Shown here piece after piece: positions 35,901 through 46,300 of a stretch of 64,000 nt of DNA. The DNA comes from Atherinomorus stipes. Its lineage: Eukaryota > Chordata > Actinopteri > Atheriniformes > Atherinidae. The notes under the pieces are model-generated. The model had not been told where the DNA came from. It was given only the letters and a program-made list of their open reading frames with translations, and did not search any database. The stretch covers positions 62,001-126,000 of the forward strand of contig JALJCO010001162.1 in assembly GCA_023101725.1 (NCBI GenBank). Direction: 5' to 3'. A program made the translations under genes and the position numbers. The first letter of the stretch is position 1, and each line of letters opens with the position of its first letter.

Positions 35901-37871
35901 CCTGGTGTTTGTTAGTAACACTGTTTGTGCGAGGAGGGATTTTCTCGACACAGTCCAGAACCTCATCTTCATCACTGGAACTCGACGTGACGGACAGCAG
36001 GCAGATAAGAGCTAATCACAAGCGTTTTCTCAGAGACACACACATGCACAAACACACCCGCTTGTTGAGCTGTTTTATGACTTGTGAAGCAAGTGTGAAG
36101 TGTCCACTGATAACCGACGCATCTGCTGGACTGTGTCGACTCACTCGCTCGGACTCTGGTGGCGGAGGAAGTAAAAACAAAGATTTATTAGAAGTTGTTT
36201 GAATCAGGTGGACTACATTTGTTTTTTTTGACAAATCATAAACCAACTAGACTAATGCTAACTTGAAAATTTGGTTGGTTTGTTAGTAAATTCATCCAAA
36301 ATGTAGGAGAATTCATCACTCTTGCAAATTGCCATGAGTACAGCTTTGTTACAACAGGTAACTAATGTTTAGATTAATTAAACGTTTAGAAATCTAAGAA
36401 ATGACTTAAACCGATCTCTGCACGGATTTAGGTGTTAAACACTTTTGGGTGGATTTGTTTCACTCCGTGTTTCCAGGTTACATATCAACCCTCAGTGAGC
36501 AGCTGTTGATCTGAGCAATAAATTCTGCTTTATTCTACATTTAATTCTGATTTGTAGCTGGGTCATTAAAAGCAGCACTCCGCTGCTGCTCTGCGAGCTT
36601 TAAATCAGTATCAGTGACAGGTTGTAGATTCAAGATAAGAAGACTTGTTGCATTGACTGTTTGGATCTCACAGAGTCAAACCTCCTCCACTGAAAGGACT
36701 GAGATGAACAAACATGCTCATGTTTTTGTTATATGCCTCATTTCTTGTGGGGTTTGAATGGCTTCATTTGGGTTGCGATGCTTGGTGGTCTTTTAGCTGA
36801 GGGTTTCATCGTTGTTTTAGTGTGCTCCATGTTCAGATTGCTGCTTTTGTAGCGTGCCATGATCGTCTCTTATTTCTCTTTACCTGAAAGATTCCCAAAC
36901 AGCTGCCTTATTAAAATATTTATCTAAGTATTTGAAGCGGTGACTTTCTGGAAACTTATCTTGCTTGAAACCATAACCCAGTCCAAGCCTAGTTCTCACT
37001 AAAGCTGCAGTCAATGGAGCAGCATCCGTTCAGATTCCTGCACTCCCGTCATATTGTGTATAGTTGTATTGACAGACGTGATACAGGGCTCCCACATGGT
37101 CCTAAAAAGTCTTTAAAGTCTTAAATTTACAAAACTGTATTTAATTTCTTAAAAAGTTCTTAAATTTGCCAGTTTAGGCCTTAAATTGCGTGACACTACA
37201 ATGGATTTCGCATCACTTGGAAAAATAACAGCTGGAAAAAAACATCTCCACCTGTTTGTCCCAACCAATAAATCTTGACGAAGTCTGTATATTAGCCAAT
37301 CAGAAAAAGTCTGAAATGTCTGACACACACATCTATGACATGATGTTAGTTAACTAGTTTCCTCCTGTTCCAACCTTACCATTATAATGAAATTTGAAAC
37401 TAATTTATCGCTGGCATTGCAGGTAGAAATGATCGGGGAACTTTTAACCCAGCGCACACACAGGAAGCCTTTATTTATGCTTGAAATAAAGCAAACTTAC
37501 AGTGACCTGAGATTTTTGTGTTAACATACAGTGTATTTTCTGTTTATGTGTGTGGTTGTTTTTCTTCAGTCTATCTTTTTTTTTTACATCATTTTGGTAT
37601 TGCAGAGGGATCTGTGTTTTTAATTTAAAAAGTTGGAAGTGTTCAGAGCGGATCTGACCTGTCAGTCGGGGAAACCTGAAGACTTAACAGGTGTGTTTGT
37701 GCCGACAGGTGCGACGGCTGCGGCGCCGTTTTCCACGCAGAGTGCCGGCAGAAAGCCCAGCCATGTCCTCGCTGCGTCCGCAGAGAGCTCCACCACAAGA
37801 GGCCGTCGTCCTTCTGGTCCCCTGACGACGACAGCCCCGGCTGCTTCCACCTGCCCTACCAGGACACCTGA
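16069..37871 (+). CDS. plekhm3: plekhm3 C-terminal exons (five), Rubicon-homology domain
   Basis: PLEKHM3 is a pleckstrin-homology-domain, RUN-less relative of PLEKHM1 ending in a Rubicon-homology zinc-binding domain. In other family members this domain binds activated Rab7 on late endosomes; PLEKHM3 itself has been described as a scaffold linked to Akt and muscle differentiation. The gene is spliced from 16069-16214, 16833-17026, 25234-25297, 35343-35500 and 37709-37871. All four introns are GT-AG and junction phases match, giving about 241 residues ending 'FHLPYQDT'. Cysteine pairs occur in each part: C-x2-C(H) in exon 1, C-x2-C twice in exon 4, and C-x2-C, H-x3-C and C-x2-C in exon 5. The upstream PH exons are not visible. 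fzd5 follows about 17 kb downstream on the same strand, as in human. Confidence 0.95.
16833..17026 (+). CDS. plekhm3: plekhm3 exon: helical segment of the Rubicon-homology domain
   Basis: Acceptor 'gcttttttag' and donor 'gcgaag|gtatga'. It encodes '[20 protein letters not shown]' through '[18 protein letters not shown]' to '[14 protein letters not shown]'. The exon ends with two bases of an arginine codon that the next exon completes. The family has an all-helical stretch here between the two zinc clusters. The 134-codon frame past 17026 is intron. Confidence 0.95.
17521..17885. other. Purine-skewed low-complexity tract, probable sequence artefact
   Basis: About 360 bp almost entirely A and G on the + strand, with many homopolymer runs (a G run near 17812-17822, several A runs) and almost no pyrimidines. 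The edges to normal intron sequence are abrupt. Opposed open frames of 134 and 164 codons exist only because of composition. It could be a true polypurine tract, but it shares its character with the tract at 45905-46300. Confidence 0.6.
17964..19058. mobile_element. hAT-type element, 1.1 kb, in plekhm3 intron
   Basis: The left end 'tagggttgtcagtttaacg' and right end (reverse complement 'tagggctgtcagacgattt') are inverted. Both are followed by 'attaattag' and 'aattaatta' subterminal repeats. The flanking 8-mers (atacatac at 17956-17963, atatagac at 19059-19066) match at 6 of 8 positions, consistent with an old hAT target duplication. The interior is GC-richer with CpG, and holds a 193-codon minus-strand frame (18139-18720) with no recognisable domain. 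Confidence 0.7.
19067..20798. other. Intron sequence, no feature recognised
   Basis: Ordinary AT-rich intronic DNA of plekhm3 with scattered short poly-A runs. No coding exon, clear repeat boundary or structured element was recognised. Confidence 0.5.
21766..21882. repeat. (AATG)n then (AATA)n tetranucleotide tract
   Basis: About 22 units of aatg with one aata interruption, passing into aata units. It abuts the 3' terminus of the minus-strand LINE and is best read as that LINE's tail repeat, expanded after insertion. Confidence 0.9.
21883..22875 (-). pseudogene. 5'-truncated non-LTR retrotransposon with reverse transcriptase
   Basis: A 269-residue open frame (22875 to 22066) covers the fingers-palm part of a LINE reverse transcriptase. 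Motif A '[13 protein letters not shown]', motif B '[17 protein letters not shown]' and the catalytic box 'YSDDSAVVG' (YxDD) are intact, followed by '[15 protein letters not shown]' and 'YKYLGVQLD'. The endonuclease and N-terminal region are absent, so the copy is 5'-truncated as is usual. Its 3' end reads, on the minus strand, 'atttccctcctgggataaat' then 'aaagtattt', followed by the tetranucleotide tail. The layout fits the L2/Rex1-like jockey superfamily; the exact clade is uncertain. Confidence 0.85.
22025..22073. repeat. Perfect 22-bp stem hairpin at the LINE ORF end
   Basis: The arms 22025-22046 and 22052-22073 are exact reverse complements around the 5-base loop tttct. It lies at the 3' end of the LINE reading frame, and the right arm overlaps the last codons and the stop. 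The arms contain gtca/tgac tetranucleotide repeats. Confidence 0.95.
22996..23596. mobile_element. MITE with TTAA target sites
   Basis: TTAA at 22992-22995 and 23597-23600. The left end starts 'gggacactgg', and the right end reverse-complements to 'agggatattgtgtaag'. The right end closely matches the end of the element at 25664 ('agggataccgtgtaac'), so both belong to one family. TTAA targets are typical of piggyBac and Kolobok elements. The interior is CpG-rich without a recognisable frame. Confidence 0.55.
23727..25233. other. Intron sequence before plekhm3 exon 25234-25297
   Basis: Ordinary intronic DNA with a few TG-rich stretches near 24030-24070. No exon or clear mobile element was recognised. 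Confidence 0.5.
25234..25297 (+). CDS. plekhm3: plekhm3 exon: [20 protein letters not shown] segment
   Basis: A 64-bp exon with acceptor 'gtgttcacag' and donor 'caacag|gtagaa'. The first G completes the arginine begun in the previous exon, then 21 codons encode '[20 protein letters not shown]' plus Q. This is nearly identical to the PLEKHM3 sequence as recalled and equivalent to 'HRFSVADLQQ' in PLEKHM1. Introns on both sides are long (8.2 and 10.0 kb). Confidence 0.95.
25664..26194. mobile_element. TTAA-flanked MITE containing a SINE tail
   Basis: The termini 25664-25687 and 26171-26194 form a 24-bp inverted repeat with 2 mismatches ('agggataccgtgtaactttt' against its partner with a and t changes), each closed by TTAA. 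The centre carries a SINE 3' segment (25752-25885). Same family as 22996-23596. Confidence 0.75.
25752..25885 (+). mobile_element. 5'-truncated tRNA-type SINE
   Basis: Begins with 'ccagtctgccccagggcagc', continues 'gtagcttaccatcaccaa', 'gaatgaataatgg' and 'gagcgctttaagtgccttg', and ends in an ATT microsatellite. The fuller copy of the same family is at 33893-34120. Confidence 0.65.
27034..27068. repeat. Poly-C to poly-T homopolymer block
   Basis: About 18 C followed directly by nine T, then C and more T. Long homopolymers are error-prone, so the length is unreliable. Confidence 0.85.
29231..29272. repeat. (GT)n(GA)n compound microsatellite
   Basis: A GT run passes directly into a GA run of about 12 units, ending in 'gaagaggg'. 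Confidence 0.9.
29931..29980. repeat. (GT)n microsatellite
   Basis: About 24 GT units with one gc interruption near the start. Confidence 0.95.
33495..33692. repeat. Diverged foldback repeat (family of 6182-6411)
   Basis: Left 'agccagatcccctgcatgtt' with 'ttcaaggtgttc' is mirrored by right 'accttgaaaacatacaagg' with 'caggggtcc'. The centre holds 'gatctgaatcaggtgtg' and 'ggcttgttagcagg', as in the other copies ('gaatcaggtgtgtt', 'gcctgctaacaagcc'). Confidence 0.6.
33893..34120 (+). mobile_element. tRNA-derived SINE
   Basis: The head resembles a tRNA gene: A-box-like 'tggctctggtggtagagc' and B-box-like 'ggttcagatccc', about 45 bp apart. The body continues 'cagtctgccccagg', 'aataatgaatgg' and 'aagggctttgtgtgcctt', the same tail as the copy at 25752-25885. 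The internal pol III promoter is imperfect. Confidence 0.7.
34121..35342. other. Intron sequence before plekhm3 exon 35343-35500
   Basis: AT-rich intronic DNA ending in a strong pyrimidine tract with repeated 'cctcctcctcc' and the AG acceptor at 35341-35342. No other feature was recognised. Confidence 0.5.
35343..35500 (+). CDS. plekhm3: plekhm3 exon: second zinc cluster
   Basis: Acceptor in a (CTC)n tract ending 'ccag', donor 'cgcag|gtaacc'. It encodes '[20 protein letters not shown]', then '[20 protein letters not shown]' and 'YPFQENATR', ending with two bases of arginine. Two C-x2-C pairs (CSLC and CELC) are the zinc ligands of the second cluster in Rubicon-homology domains. They precede the conserved I/F-Y-P-F motif. 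Confidence 0.96.
35515..35630. repeat. Short retroposon end fragment
   Basis: 'gtttttatttaaccatgaa', 'atcccattgaatt', 'accttttcaa' and 'ggagtcctggcca' form a well-known teleost interspersed repeat end. No coding part is present. Confidence 0.5.
37085..37480. repeat. Possible unclassified interspersed repeat in the last plekhm3 intron
   Basis: Starts 'acagggctcccacatgg', followed by repeated 'aagtctttaaagtcttaaat' and 'ttcttaaatttgcc' blocks, a pattern I associate with a teleost DNA element. The opposite end was not found. Confidence 0.3.
37709..37871 (+). CDS. plekhm3: plekhm3 terminal coding exon
   Basis: Acceptor 'gtgccgacag'. The first G completes arginine, then 53 codons run to TGA at 37869-37871. 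It encodes '[20 protein letters not shown]', then '[16 protein letters not shown]' and ends 'CFHLPYQDT'. C-x2-C, H-x3-C and C-x2-C supply the last zinc ligands. The tail resembles the mammalian ending (Y-Q-N-T as recalled), and the segment between the last CxxC and the end is shorter than I recall for human. A 147-codon frame in another phase here is a GC-driven shadow. Confidence 0.95.
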
Positions 37872-40800
37872 GAGCAGCGCACCTGCAGGGGCTGCAGCAA
37901 ACGGGGCACCGCGGGGCCCCCACGCCGCACAAAGTGCCTGTGTTTCTGATCTCTGCGTCTGCTGGTTAAAGCTGGCTGCAGCTTTGACCCGAGGACAGAC
38001 GCCGGAGCATGTGATGCACCGTCAGGTTTGCGTTTTTTATGTGTGTGCAGCCTGCCCACACACACTTCTGAGCTGAGCCTCCTTCGTCCTCCTGTAAAGA
38101 GCAAGGAGAAACCCAACTGCTGCGTCAGGCTTACTGACCCATCTACCGAGTATTTTGTAGTCAAACATCTTCACACGATTCCCCTCTCCTCTCATCTTCA
38201 TCTCCTACACGTCACCACCTCCCTCCCATCTCTTATGTCAGGGGTTAACATGTAAAATCACAACTGGAACTGGAAAAATTCAAAATATTAGTGGCTCACT
38301 GGAATCTTCCACTCTTAGTGCTTCGCTTAAAAATGCAATTATTCATCAGCAAACAGAAAATGAATCAAATTTGTTCATTTATTTTTCAAATAGCACAAAA
38401 TTTTCTGCTTTTTTGTGGGGTTAAATAAGCAAACTGAAACCTCAGCTGCTTTTGGCCTTTTAAAACTTTTATGTTTACATAGAAATAAAAAGGCATTCGA
38501 GGGAAATATTAAAGAATGAAACCCAACTGACAGTTGGCTGAGAAAGTTTTTTTTTTTTCAATTTATTTTATAAACAAAATGACTTCTGCTCTCCACTTGC
38601 ATTCATGTCATTTGGACTCTGATTAAATATTAAAGGATGAGTTCACACTTAATGGGTCTATTTTAAAGCAATAGTCTGGTGCTCCTGTTGATAAAAGGGT
38701 TTTACAGGCCTTTTCTCCTGCTTTTCATTTAAAAGAGGTGGAAAATCCTTCTTTTTTTATTTTATGAGTTTTAAGCTTTTGTCCTTTGAGTTAATAAATC
38801 TCAGAAAGAAAACTAAGAAATTTAGGATCAAGATTTTGTCCACTTCTCTAATTGAGATGTAGCCTCTTCTTAGTTTAAGAAAGTGGAATTTTTGAATATT
38901 TTTCATGAAGTGAAGATGGATTTTTGCCCCATAATTTGCTTCCAATGTAGTTCATGAGCATATCTCGTGAGCAGCATGGACAGGAAGAGTTATTACAGCA
39001 AGCTAATAAATTAATGAGTATACATACAGTGTAACCTCAGTGTAGTTTTTAACAGTTATAAAGTGTGAATCAATCTGTTAACCATCAGAAAAGGCTTCAG
39101 AATAAGAGCAGAAAGCCTTGTTCAGCTCAAAATGCTGAAGCTCAACACGCCCCAAACACACTGCAGCCGATAAACCCCAGAAATCAGTAAATCCTGTTCT
39201 GGTGTGACAGATTTAAGAGGACAGATGACACGTTTAGTAAATTATTACAACTAAAATTAGACTTTCAAATACATGTTAATGTGTCAGTCTGATAACAAAA
39301 ACACAAAACTGTATATTTAAGCTTAGAATATGATAATTGGTTTGACAAATTGGACTAAACTTTAGCTCATGTCTGAAATATTTGCACGTTTATGTGACTT
39401 TAGAACCAGGCTAAATGTAAGAAATTTCATCCATGGGCCAGATGTATAAATGATGCACACATGTGACTTCACAAACGGGTATCTTTAAGAAAGAATATCA
39501 TAATACTCACACATTCAGACCAATGATGCATGTTTTAGAACAATTTAACCCTGATGCAAATACTGTATGTGGAAATGGGTTGACATAATTTCATATAAAA
39601 CTGACAATTTCAGCATGACAGTATTTTTTCTCCCAATTTTCCTGCTGTTAAAGTTATTGTTCATATGAACTGTAGCTGCAGTAAAATGTTCTGATTTTCT
39701 TGCACAAGAGAGGAAGTCATGTTAATAAGCATATGTGAATATAAAGTCACAAATAGTTGCTGTCAGGCACAAACCTCCTATCTCCATTTTACATCTGTCA
39801 AAAACCCTCTACTTCATGTGAGATTGATTTGGTTGAAATATTTAAAAAGTACATAAATAAATGAATACAATAAAATATATGACTATAATGTAAAAAAAAA
39901 CACAATACAAGGTTTGATGATACTGGGTCCAGTTTTTACAATAAATAAATAAATAAATAATTTCCTGAAAAATAACAGTTTTGGACATTCAGTAGGAGGT
40001 TTGCACCCGACAGAAGCGAAATGTGACTTCATGTTCACATTTGTGTACATGAGCGTATGCACAGTGTATCATGAAAACACAGAGTTTCATGCATCTGGAC
40101 TCTGATGGCGAATCTAAAAGTGTTGTGTTTATCAATTATCTGATTGGTGCATGAGAGAAGCTTCACACCACTGATCTATTTATACCTTTTTTTTCAGCTG
40201 GTCAAGCTAAAAACTGACGTTAAAACTTTTTGTGTCTGAAACCAAGCTAGCCAGGATAATCCTGCTCCACATCCGAGCTAAAGCTCAGCTACAGGTTGGA
40301 ATTAACTCAGTTCAACATGCCAGAGCCCATGAGTAATCTAATAAGAAGGCAGATTTGGTTACGCTGTGATTTTTCCTTTGGAGGAAGTTGCTTTAAGATG
40401 AAGGAAATCTTAAAAGAGGCACTATTTTCCAGAAAAAAACAGCTTACTGACATCAGACTACAGCGGTGCAACTATAAGTGTTTGGGACACGTGAAGATGC
40501 TGCAGGAGGTTTCCACAAGGACGTTTAGGTTCCTCCATTTTTGTTGTACCTTTTTCCAAAACTTAAGCAACTCCATCAACACAAACAAACCTTTCGACTC
40601 TTATTAAAGTCTTCAGGGAGACTATTTGATGTTTTATCAAACCATAATAATAAAATCTATAGATAGATGTGATGGAAGTAGAGAAATCCCTCCATCCTTC
40701 CTCCCTCCTCTGATTAAATCTCCTTTTCCTCAACCTAACCGATGTGTAGATGTGGAATCAGTGTTCCCCTCATGTAAATGTAAAATGCAAACAGACTTTT

Positions 40801-43210
40801 GGTAAAAAAAAAAAGGGACTCAGTCTGACTGTAAGATAAAAGGGGCAATAATATACTGTAACTTATTCTTTCATTGTTGCCTTCCCCCTCTCCTCTCCTC
40901 TGTGATTCTACTTCCCGTTGTGCTTTATTCATGCAGAATCTATCAGACATGATAGCAGCTTTAGCTTTTTGGTATCTCTATGCAACTTAGATGGCCTTTA
41001 TATCCCACCTTGTGTAAAAGTCAGGAAGCACTTCTAGTTCCTGAATACGACCGCGCTTTAGGGAAGTTTTAGGGAAGTTTTGGCTTTTCTTTCAGAGTTT
41101 GTTCATCTTTTTTGGTTTACGTTCAAATCTGATGCAAATCTTAAAACCGTCCATGTTTAGTCAGATGCAGTATTATTTGTTTTTTTTCATGCACAGTTCT
41201 GGATTCATGGACCGCAGCTTTAAAGTGGAAATGTGTGAATTTATGAGATTGGTGGAAGCGTAGCTGCTTTATTATGTCTGCTACTTTTTCATTTTGGGAA
41301 ACAGAAACTTAAGTGTGACCAGACTGCTTTCATTTGTGCCATTTTCTCATCTTTTCATCATGTTTGAGCCGTAAAAGCTGTTAGAATATGAAGTGGATTT
41401 ATGAGGGAACCAGTTGCTGCTTTTTGGTTTAGGAAAATGTATTTTGTGAAACACGAAGATCAAACACGTGTGTGTGTATGTGTGTGTGTGCGTGTGTGTG
41501 GAACTGGAACTTAATTGGCTGATGTGGTTTCACTTAATAACAGAAAAACTGCACTGACATGTCAGCTGGGTTGAAGTCGTGTTTTTATTTTGGCTCATTT
41601 TTGTCTGGACATTCGATGGAAGTATTTTTGAGTTTTACTGTGAATTATTTTTCTTTGTTTTAATATATTCTGCTATTTATTGTTTGTAACTGTGAAGCTC
41701 AGCAGGTTTCAGGGATCTTTAACAATTTTGCTCCAAACCATCCACCATAAACCAAGATGCACTTCGCTTACTGTTTCACCTCAACACGACCCAAACATGC
41801 AATGAAGTGACTTTCCACCCGACACTGATGACTTGTATAAGAATGTGCAGTAAACTTCCCCGGTGAAGTTTGTTAAAGATTGTAAACTGTTTAAATCTAA
41901 AGTAGAAATAGAGCTATATGCTTAGTTTGTCGTATTGCACAGAAATGTGTTGATTACTCATAAAAAACAAATAAACGACCTTTTCCTGAGACTCCACACA
42001 GCACTGACTGGCAGATCTCAGATTACTGGGAAACAAAATGGGACAGAACCTTTATTTTTTAGCTGGTGGTTCGTTGCACACACTGCACATGTGAAATATT
42101 CAGAGCTCAGACTACCACACACCAAACCGGGAGACAAATCCTTTACGCTCATATTTAGGGGTACCAGTCAGGTGGTCGATAGTCAGGGATCAAGCACTCC
42201 GTCTCATGTGGGCTCCATAAAACCATGACCTTAACTTTCCTTCTTTCTTTTTTGTTTCTAGACTAATGTTAAGAAGTTTTCTTTATAAGCGCAAAGTTTT
42301 ACCATGAAACTAGAAATGTTCAGCTTCCTAAGAGGAAATGATACATGATGATCCTTTTTCTAAGGTGCAGCAAATGCAGCATGATTTGGAGGCAGGGGGA
42401 TGTGCTGATGATGAGGCAGCTGGATCATTCTACTGTGATCTGAAAGCGCGATGTAGAAATCTACCACAGATATGCTGAGTTTGCTGAACGAGTCATTAAA
42501 TAATAATACTGCATGTCTATGAGGTCGTCCATGGTGGGACTCATTAAGCTCATTTGTTTAGAGTTACATGGTCCATAGAGGTGGTAGAAAACCGAAGCAC
42601 AGTGAGAGAGCACAAGTTATAAATCATCACCCTCAAAAACCTGCTGAGCTCTGTAGCTTCATCTTTTTAGCTATTTTTTTTTTTCCTTCCTTTCTGATGT
42701 CTGTTCAGTCACAAACTCGGAAGTGCAGGTTTGTGTGGTTCTCTTCCTCTTGCACAACTCGTATTTGAAGATGCTGACATTTCTCTGTTGTGTGTGAGAT
42801 GTGTGTCCTGTCCCAATGAGATCCATGATGAATTTTAATTTATATGTTTCGGGGTAAAGTTGATCTCTTCATCTCATTTTATGAATGAAAATGACTTTCC
42901 ATTGTTACTCCACAACTGGGAACTTCTATGTTTCGGGCACATTATGATCACTGCAGACAAATATATTGTACAGTATTTAAGTGAAGTAACTGGGCTGGAA
43001 CATTTGTCTATTTTGCACTTTATAAGTTATTTTTTTCATCATTGTTGATTTTTCACTGCAGCCAAACTCTTATGCAAGAACTAGGAGTTTCATTTTTTTT
43101 GTTTGTTTGTTTGTTTGTTTTGTTCCGTAGTCTAAGCAGCCCTTCCTCATGTCTGGTTTTGTTCGAATTGATCTGCTATCCACTGATGCCAATAAAGACA
43201 AACTTATTAA
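37872..43210 (+). other. plekhm3: Putative long plekhm3 3' UTR
   Basis: No further gene on this strand before a good polyadenylation context: 'gccaataaagac' with AATAAA at 43191-43196, followed by TG-rich sequence. An earlier AATAAA near 38484 could end a short form. Mammalian PLEKHM3 has a multi-kilobase 3' UTR, which makes the distal site plausible. One MITE (39760-40013), an (AATA)n run near 39940 and a GT tract (41466-41500) lie inside. The extent is inferred, not shown. Confidence 0.35.
39760..40013. mobile_element. 254-bp MITE with 21-bp inverted ends
   Basis: 'ctgtcaggcacaaacctcct' plus a (39760-39780) pairs with the reverse complement of 39993-40013 with 3 mismatches, all transitions. 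The interior is AT-rich with an (AATA)n run. No clear target duplication was seen. Confidence 0.7.
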
Positions 43211-43319
43211 CTATAAGTGAGTGTTTAAATTCTCTGTGGAGAAATGTACATTTTGTTTGGCTGGTACTCTACCTGTTACCAAATAGCTAATCATGCAATT
43301 ACACAGACCGCTTGCAGAT

Positions 43320-43640
43320 GATGGAACAGTAACAGTAACTCAAGCAGCCACTGGTTATAACCAGGTTATACAGAACACACACATCCAGACAGATGGGCTA
43401 CAGCAGCAGAAGATCACACCAGGTGACACACCTGTCAGCAGAGAACAGGAAACTATGATTTACACAGACTTAACATAGAAAATGAAAAAACATTGTGTGG
43501 TCTGATGAGTCTTTATTTCAGCTGCAACATTCAGATGAGAAGCTCAGAGTTTGGTGAAAACACCATGAAATCATGGATCCATCCTGCCTTACATCAGCAG
43601 TTCAGGCTGCTGCTGCTGGTGTAATGATGTGTAAGTGTGC
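43320..43640 (+). pseudogene. Degenerate Tc1-like transposase fragment
   Basis: Readable pieces in changing frames: 'DGLQQQKITPGDTPVS' equivalent to the H/Y-N-x-R-R-x-H-R-V-P-L-L-S region, 'tggtctgatgagtc' encoding W-S-D-E-S, 'acattcagatgagaagctc' and 'gaaatcatggatccatcctg'. The order matches a common teleost Tc1-like transposase. It is dead, and the ends were not found. Confidence 0.6.
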
Positions 43641-43644
43641 ATTA

Positions 43645-45890
43645 CTATATCTGTAAGAATACACCATGGCTTATTTGTCATGCTTTGTATGATCAACCAG
43701 AATTGGAAAGTAACTGGATAAATACAGTGGAGTGAGAACATGTTGGATTTGAAGTGTTTATGGTGCTAATAAAAAAAAGAAAGAAAAAGAGAGTAGGCCT
43801 GTACAGTAAATGATTTTGAGCATTTTGTTCGAAAAAGTCTTTCAGTTGATCACAACAGACCAGACTTGACAGTTCTGTGCATTTGGTTGGGAAAATAATG
43901 ATAGACACCTCTTACATGAACAGGTGCTGTCAAATGTCCAAATATTCTGGATGGACTTCACTGCCTGATTCACGTTTGCAGGGAAAGTAATTAATTTAAA
44001 TCTTTATTTTTCTAAATGAAATATTTTATTTAGATGGAGTTTCCTACAACTCAACAGAAAGAATGAACATACACAGATAAATCTGGAATATTTTAGCAGT
44101 GAATGAACATATTCACTGCTATTTTTATTTGAACTAAAACATATAAAAGCAACTAATTTCCAATAAAAATGAGCTTATTGATTCCCAGATTTCGATGATT
44201 TCACATCCAGAGTAGAGCGCTTTATAGCTCTTTCGTTTATAAGCAAAAATATCCTTTTCAGAGACTCATATGTATTTAAAAGACTGGCTGAGAAAATGCA
44301 ATGTGGACAATCAGAGGCCATTTCTTTATTATGATAATAACAAAAATGGATTAAAATGATATTTCCCATATATGAAGTGTGGAGTGTAAATTGTGTGCAT
44401 CTGGAAGCAACAGTGCAGACAAGTGAAACAGGCCTTCTTCGGATTACAAAAACAACCCAAATTGAGATGTAGGAATGAAAACAAACAGCAGGAAAATGAG
44501 CCTGGATGTCTCAGTGGTGATCATCAGAATTATCTCCATGTTAATGCAAAACTCCTTCATGTCATATACAAATACTCCAAATAATAACAATAATTATCCA
44601 AGTCCACCACGAAGAGAAGAATTCATGATTTACAACCATTCAGAAAAGCCAAGAATGGAAAGGCGGGTTGAATTTGGTCTAAAATTTCTCCAAAATCTGC
44701 CTGAACAAAAATAAAGCAGACTTGACATAAGAGTCAATAATTTGATCTCAGCCAAATCAAGGTTGATTTTTGTTAAACTTATGGCAAACAAAACTTAATG
44801 CAGCTGCTGCAAAGGTTTCACACTTAAGACCTGCAAAGAATTGTCCAAAAATAGCTAAAAATGTTTATTTTATTTGTTGTATGTTAAAATTTCTCCTCAG
44901 TTTGTATGTGACAACTTTCAAACTAACAGAAACAGCTAAAATCTAAAAGACGAGTCACTCTCTGACAGCTGGGGATTATCAAACTAAGAGAAATGCAGCT
45001 CGATGTGGAGCTATGGCAGCTACTTTATATAAAGTATGCACAATGTTTTTCATTCTGTGTTCAGGTAAAAATGAGATATGATGGAAGAAAGAGAAAACAA
45101 AGTGTTGCAATGAAAATCTTTTGGCCCACACAGAATTCCAGGTGTATAAACAGTTTATAGAAAAGGCATCCAAAGATGGTCTGAAATGGACTCGAGCATA
45201 ATCAGACTCAATTTAAAATTCAGCCAGTCTAAACGAACCCAAACAGAGACTAAGGAAACATGAAGCTCCTGGAGTTAACAAGCAGCCAAAGACAAAAAAT
45301 ACCAAATAAACAAACCAAAAAAAAAAAAACTCTTCATCGTAATTCTCCTTCCATCTCTTCTTCTGATTGAGCCTTTATCTGCTCAGGAATGTGCCAGAGG
45401 AGCAAACAAACAACGGAGCAGCCACAGAGAAACACTCAGGATCATTTAAATGTAGTCTCACATATGGAAAGGAGTCGTCTCCTGAGGACCCCAACCAGAA
45501 AACTAACCCCCCAAAATCCATTTAATAGCTCAATCGCTAATAGCTCAATTTCTCCCTCAGGGAGGTCAGTTCATTTGTCCTACAAATCATAATGGAGTTG
45601 TCCGATGTATTACCGTCCAATCAGCCTTCAAATGTCTCCTCCAGCTTCTTCATCTTGTACTAATAAAGACTAAAATGGCAGCTGACCCCAAACTTCACAC
45701 AGCAGATAAACCAAATGCTGGTTTCATGTTGGGAAAATGTCCTTTTATATGTAGGGTTTATGGTTTCACCAGAGAAAAGCATGGTGCTGGCCAGGAGCTG
45801 CTGCCTGTTAGGTGGATCTGTTTCCGGTGAGGACTGGACTGACAGAACTGGCCTTCGTCCCCGTTCCTGTTCACGACTTTTATGAGAAGA
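43645..45890. other. Intergenic, no feature recognised
   Basis: AT-rich DNA with no exon-like or repeat-like structure that I could support. Confidence 0.5.
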
Positions 45891-45904
45891 TTTTTAGGAG
45901 TGGG

Positions 45905-46300
45905 TTGTTGATCCTATTTCTACTGGGGAGGTCGGGGAGAAAAGAAGGGGAAGGAGGATCAGCCCAAAAAAAAAAGCCGGGGAAAAGGGGGCTCCGGGAA
46001 GGAACTTCCGGGAGGGGGGGGGGGGGGGGGGGGGAGGAGGGGGGGAGAGGAGTAAGGAGAGAGGATTACTAGGACTGCAGACGGGGGGGGAAGAAGAAGA
46101 GCAAAAATCTCAAAAAATACCCAAAAACCCGGAGAGGGGCCCCGAGGAAGGAGGGAGAGGGGGGGGAGAAGCGACAGAGAGAGGGAGGGCGGAGGGGCCA
46201 CCGGGCGCCCCGGGGGGGGGGCCCTGCGGGAGTCACTAACCCTCGGATAAGGGGGACGCTCCAAGCCCACAAAAAAGGGAGAGGGGGGTTCGCAATTGTT
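45905..46300. other. G-rich anomalous tract, probable assembly or base-calling fault
   Basis: About 400 bp, overwhelmingly G and A, with a G run of about 22 at 46013-46034, further runs of 7-10 G, and blocks such as 'ccggagaggggccccg'. Composition changes abruptly at both ends against AT-rich flanks. The 120-codon minus-strand frame and 86-codon plus frame here are proline/glycine-rich by composition only. Confidence 0.65.

Noticed and set aside
37633..38076. 147-codon plus-strand frame overlapping the last plekhm3 exon
   Set aside because: It is out of frame with the spliced zinc-cluster exon and crosses its acceptor; GC-driven shadow.
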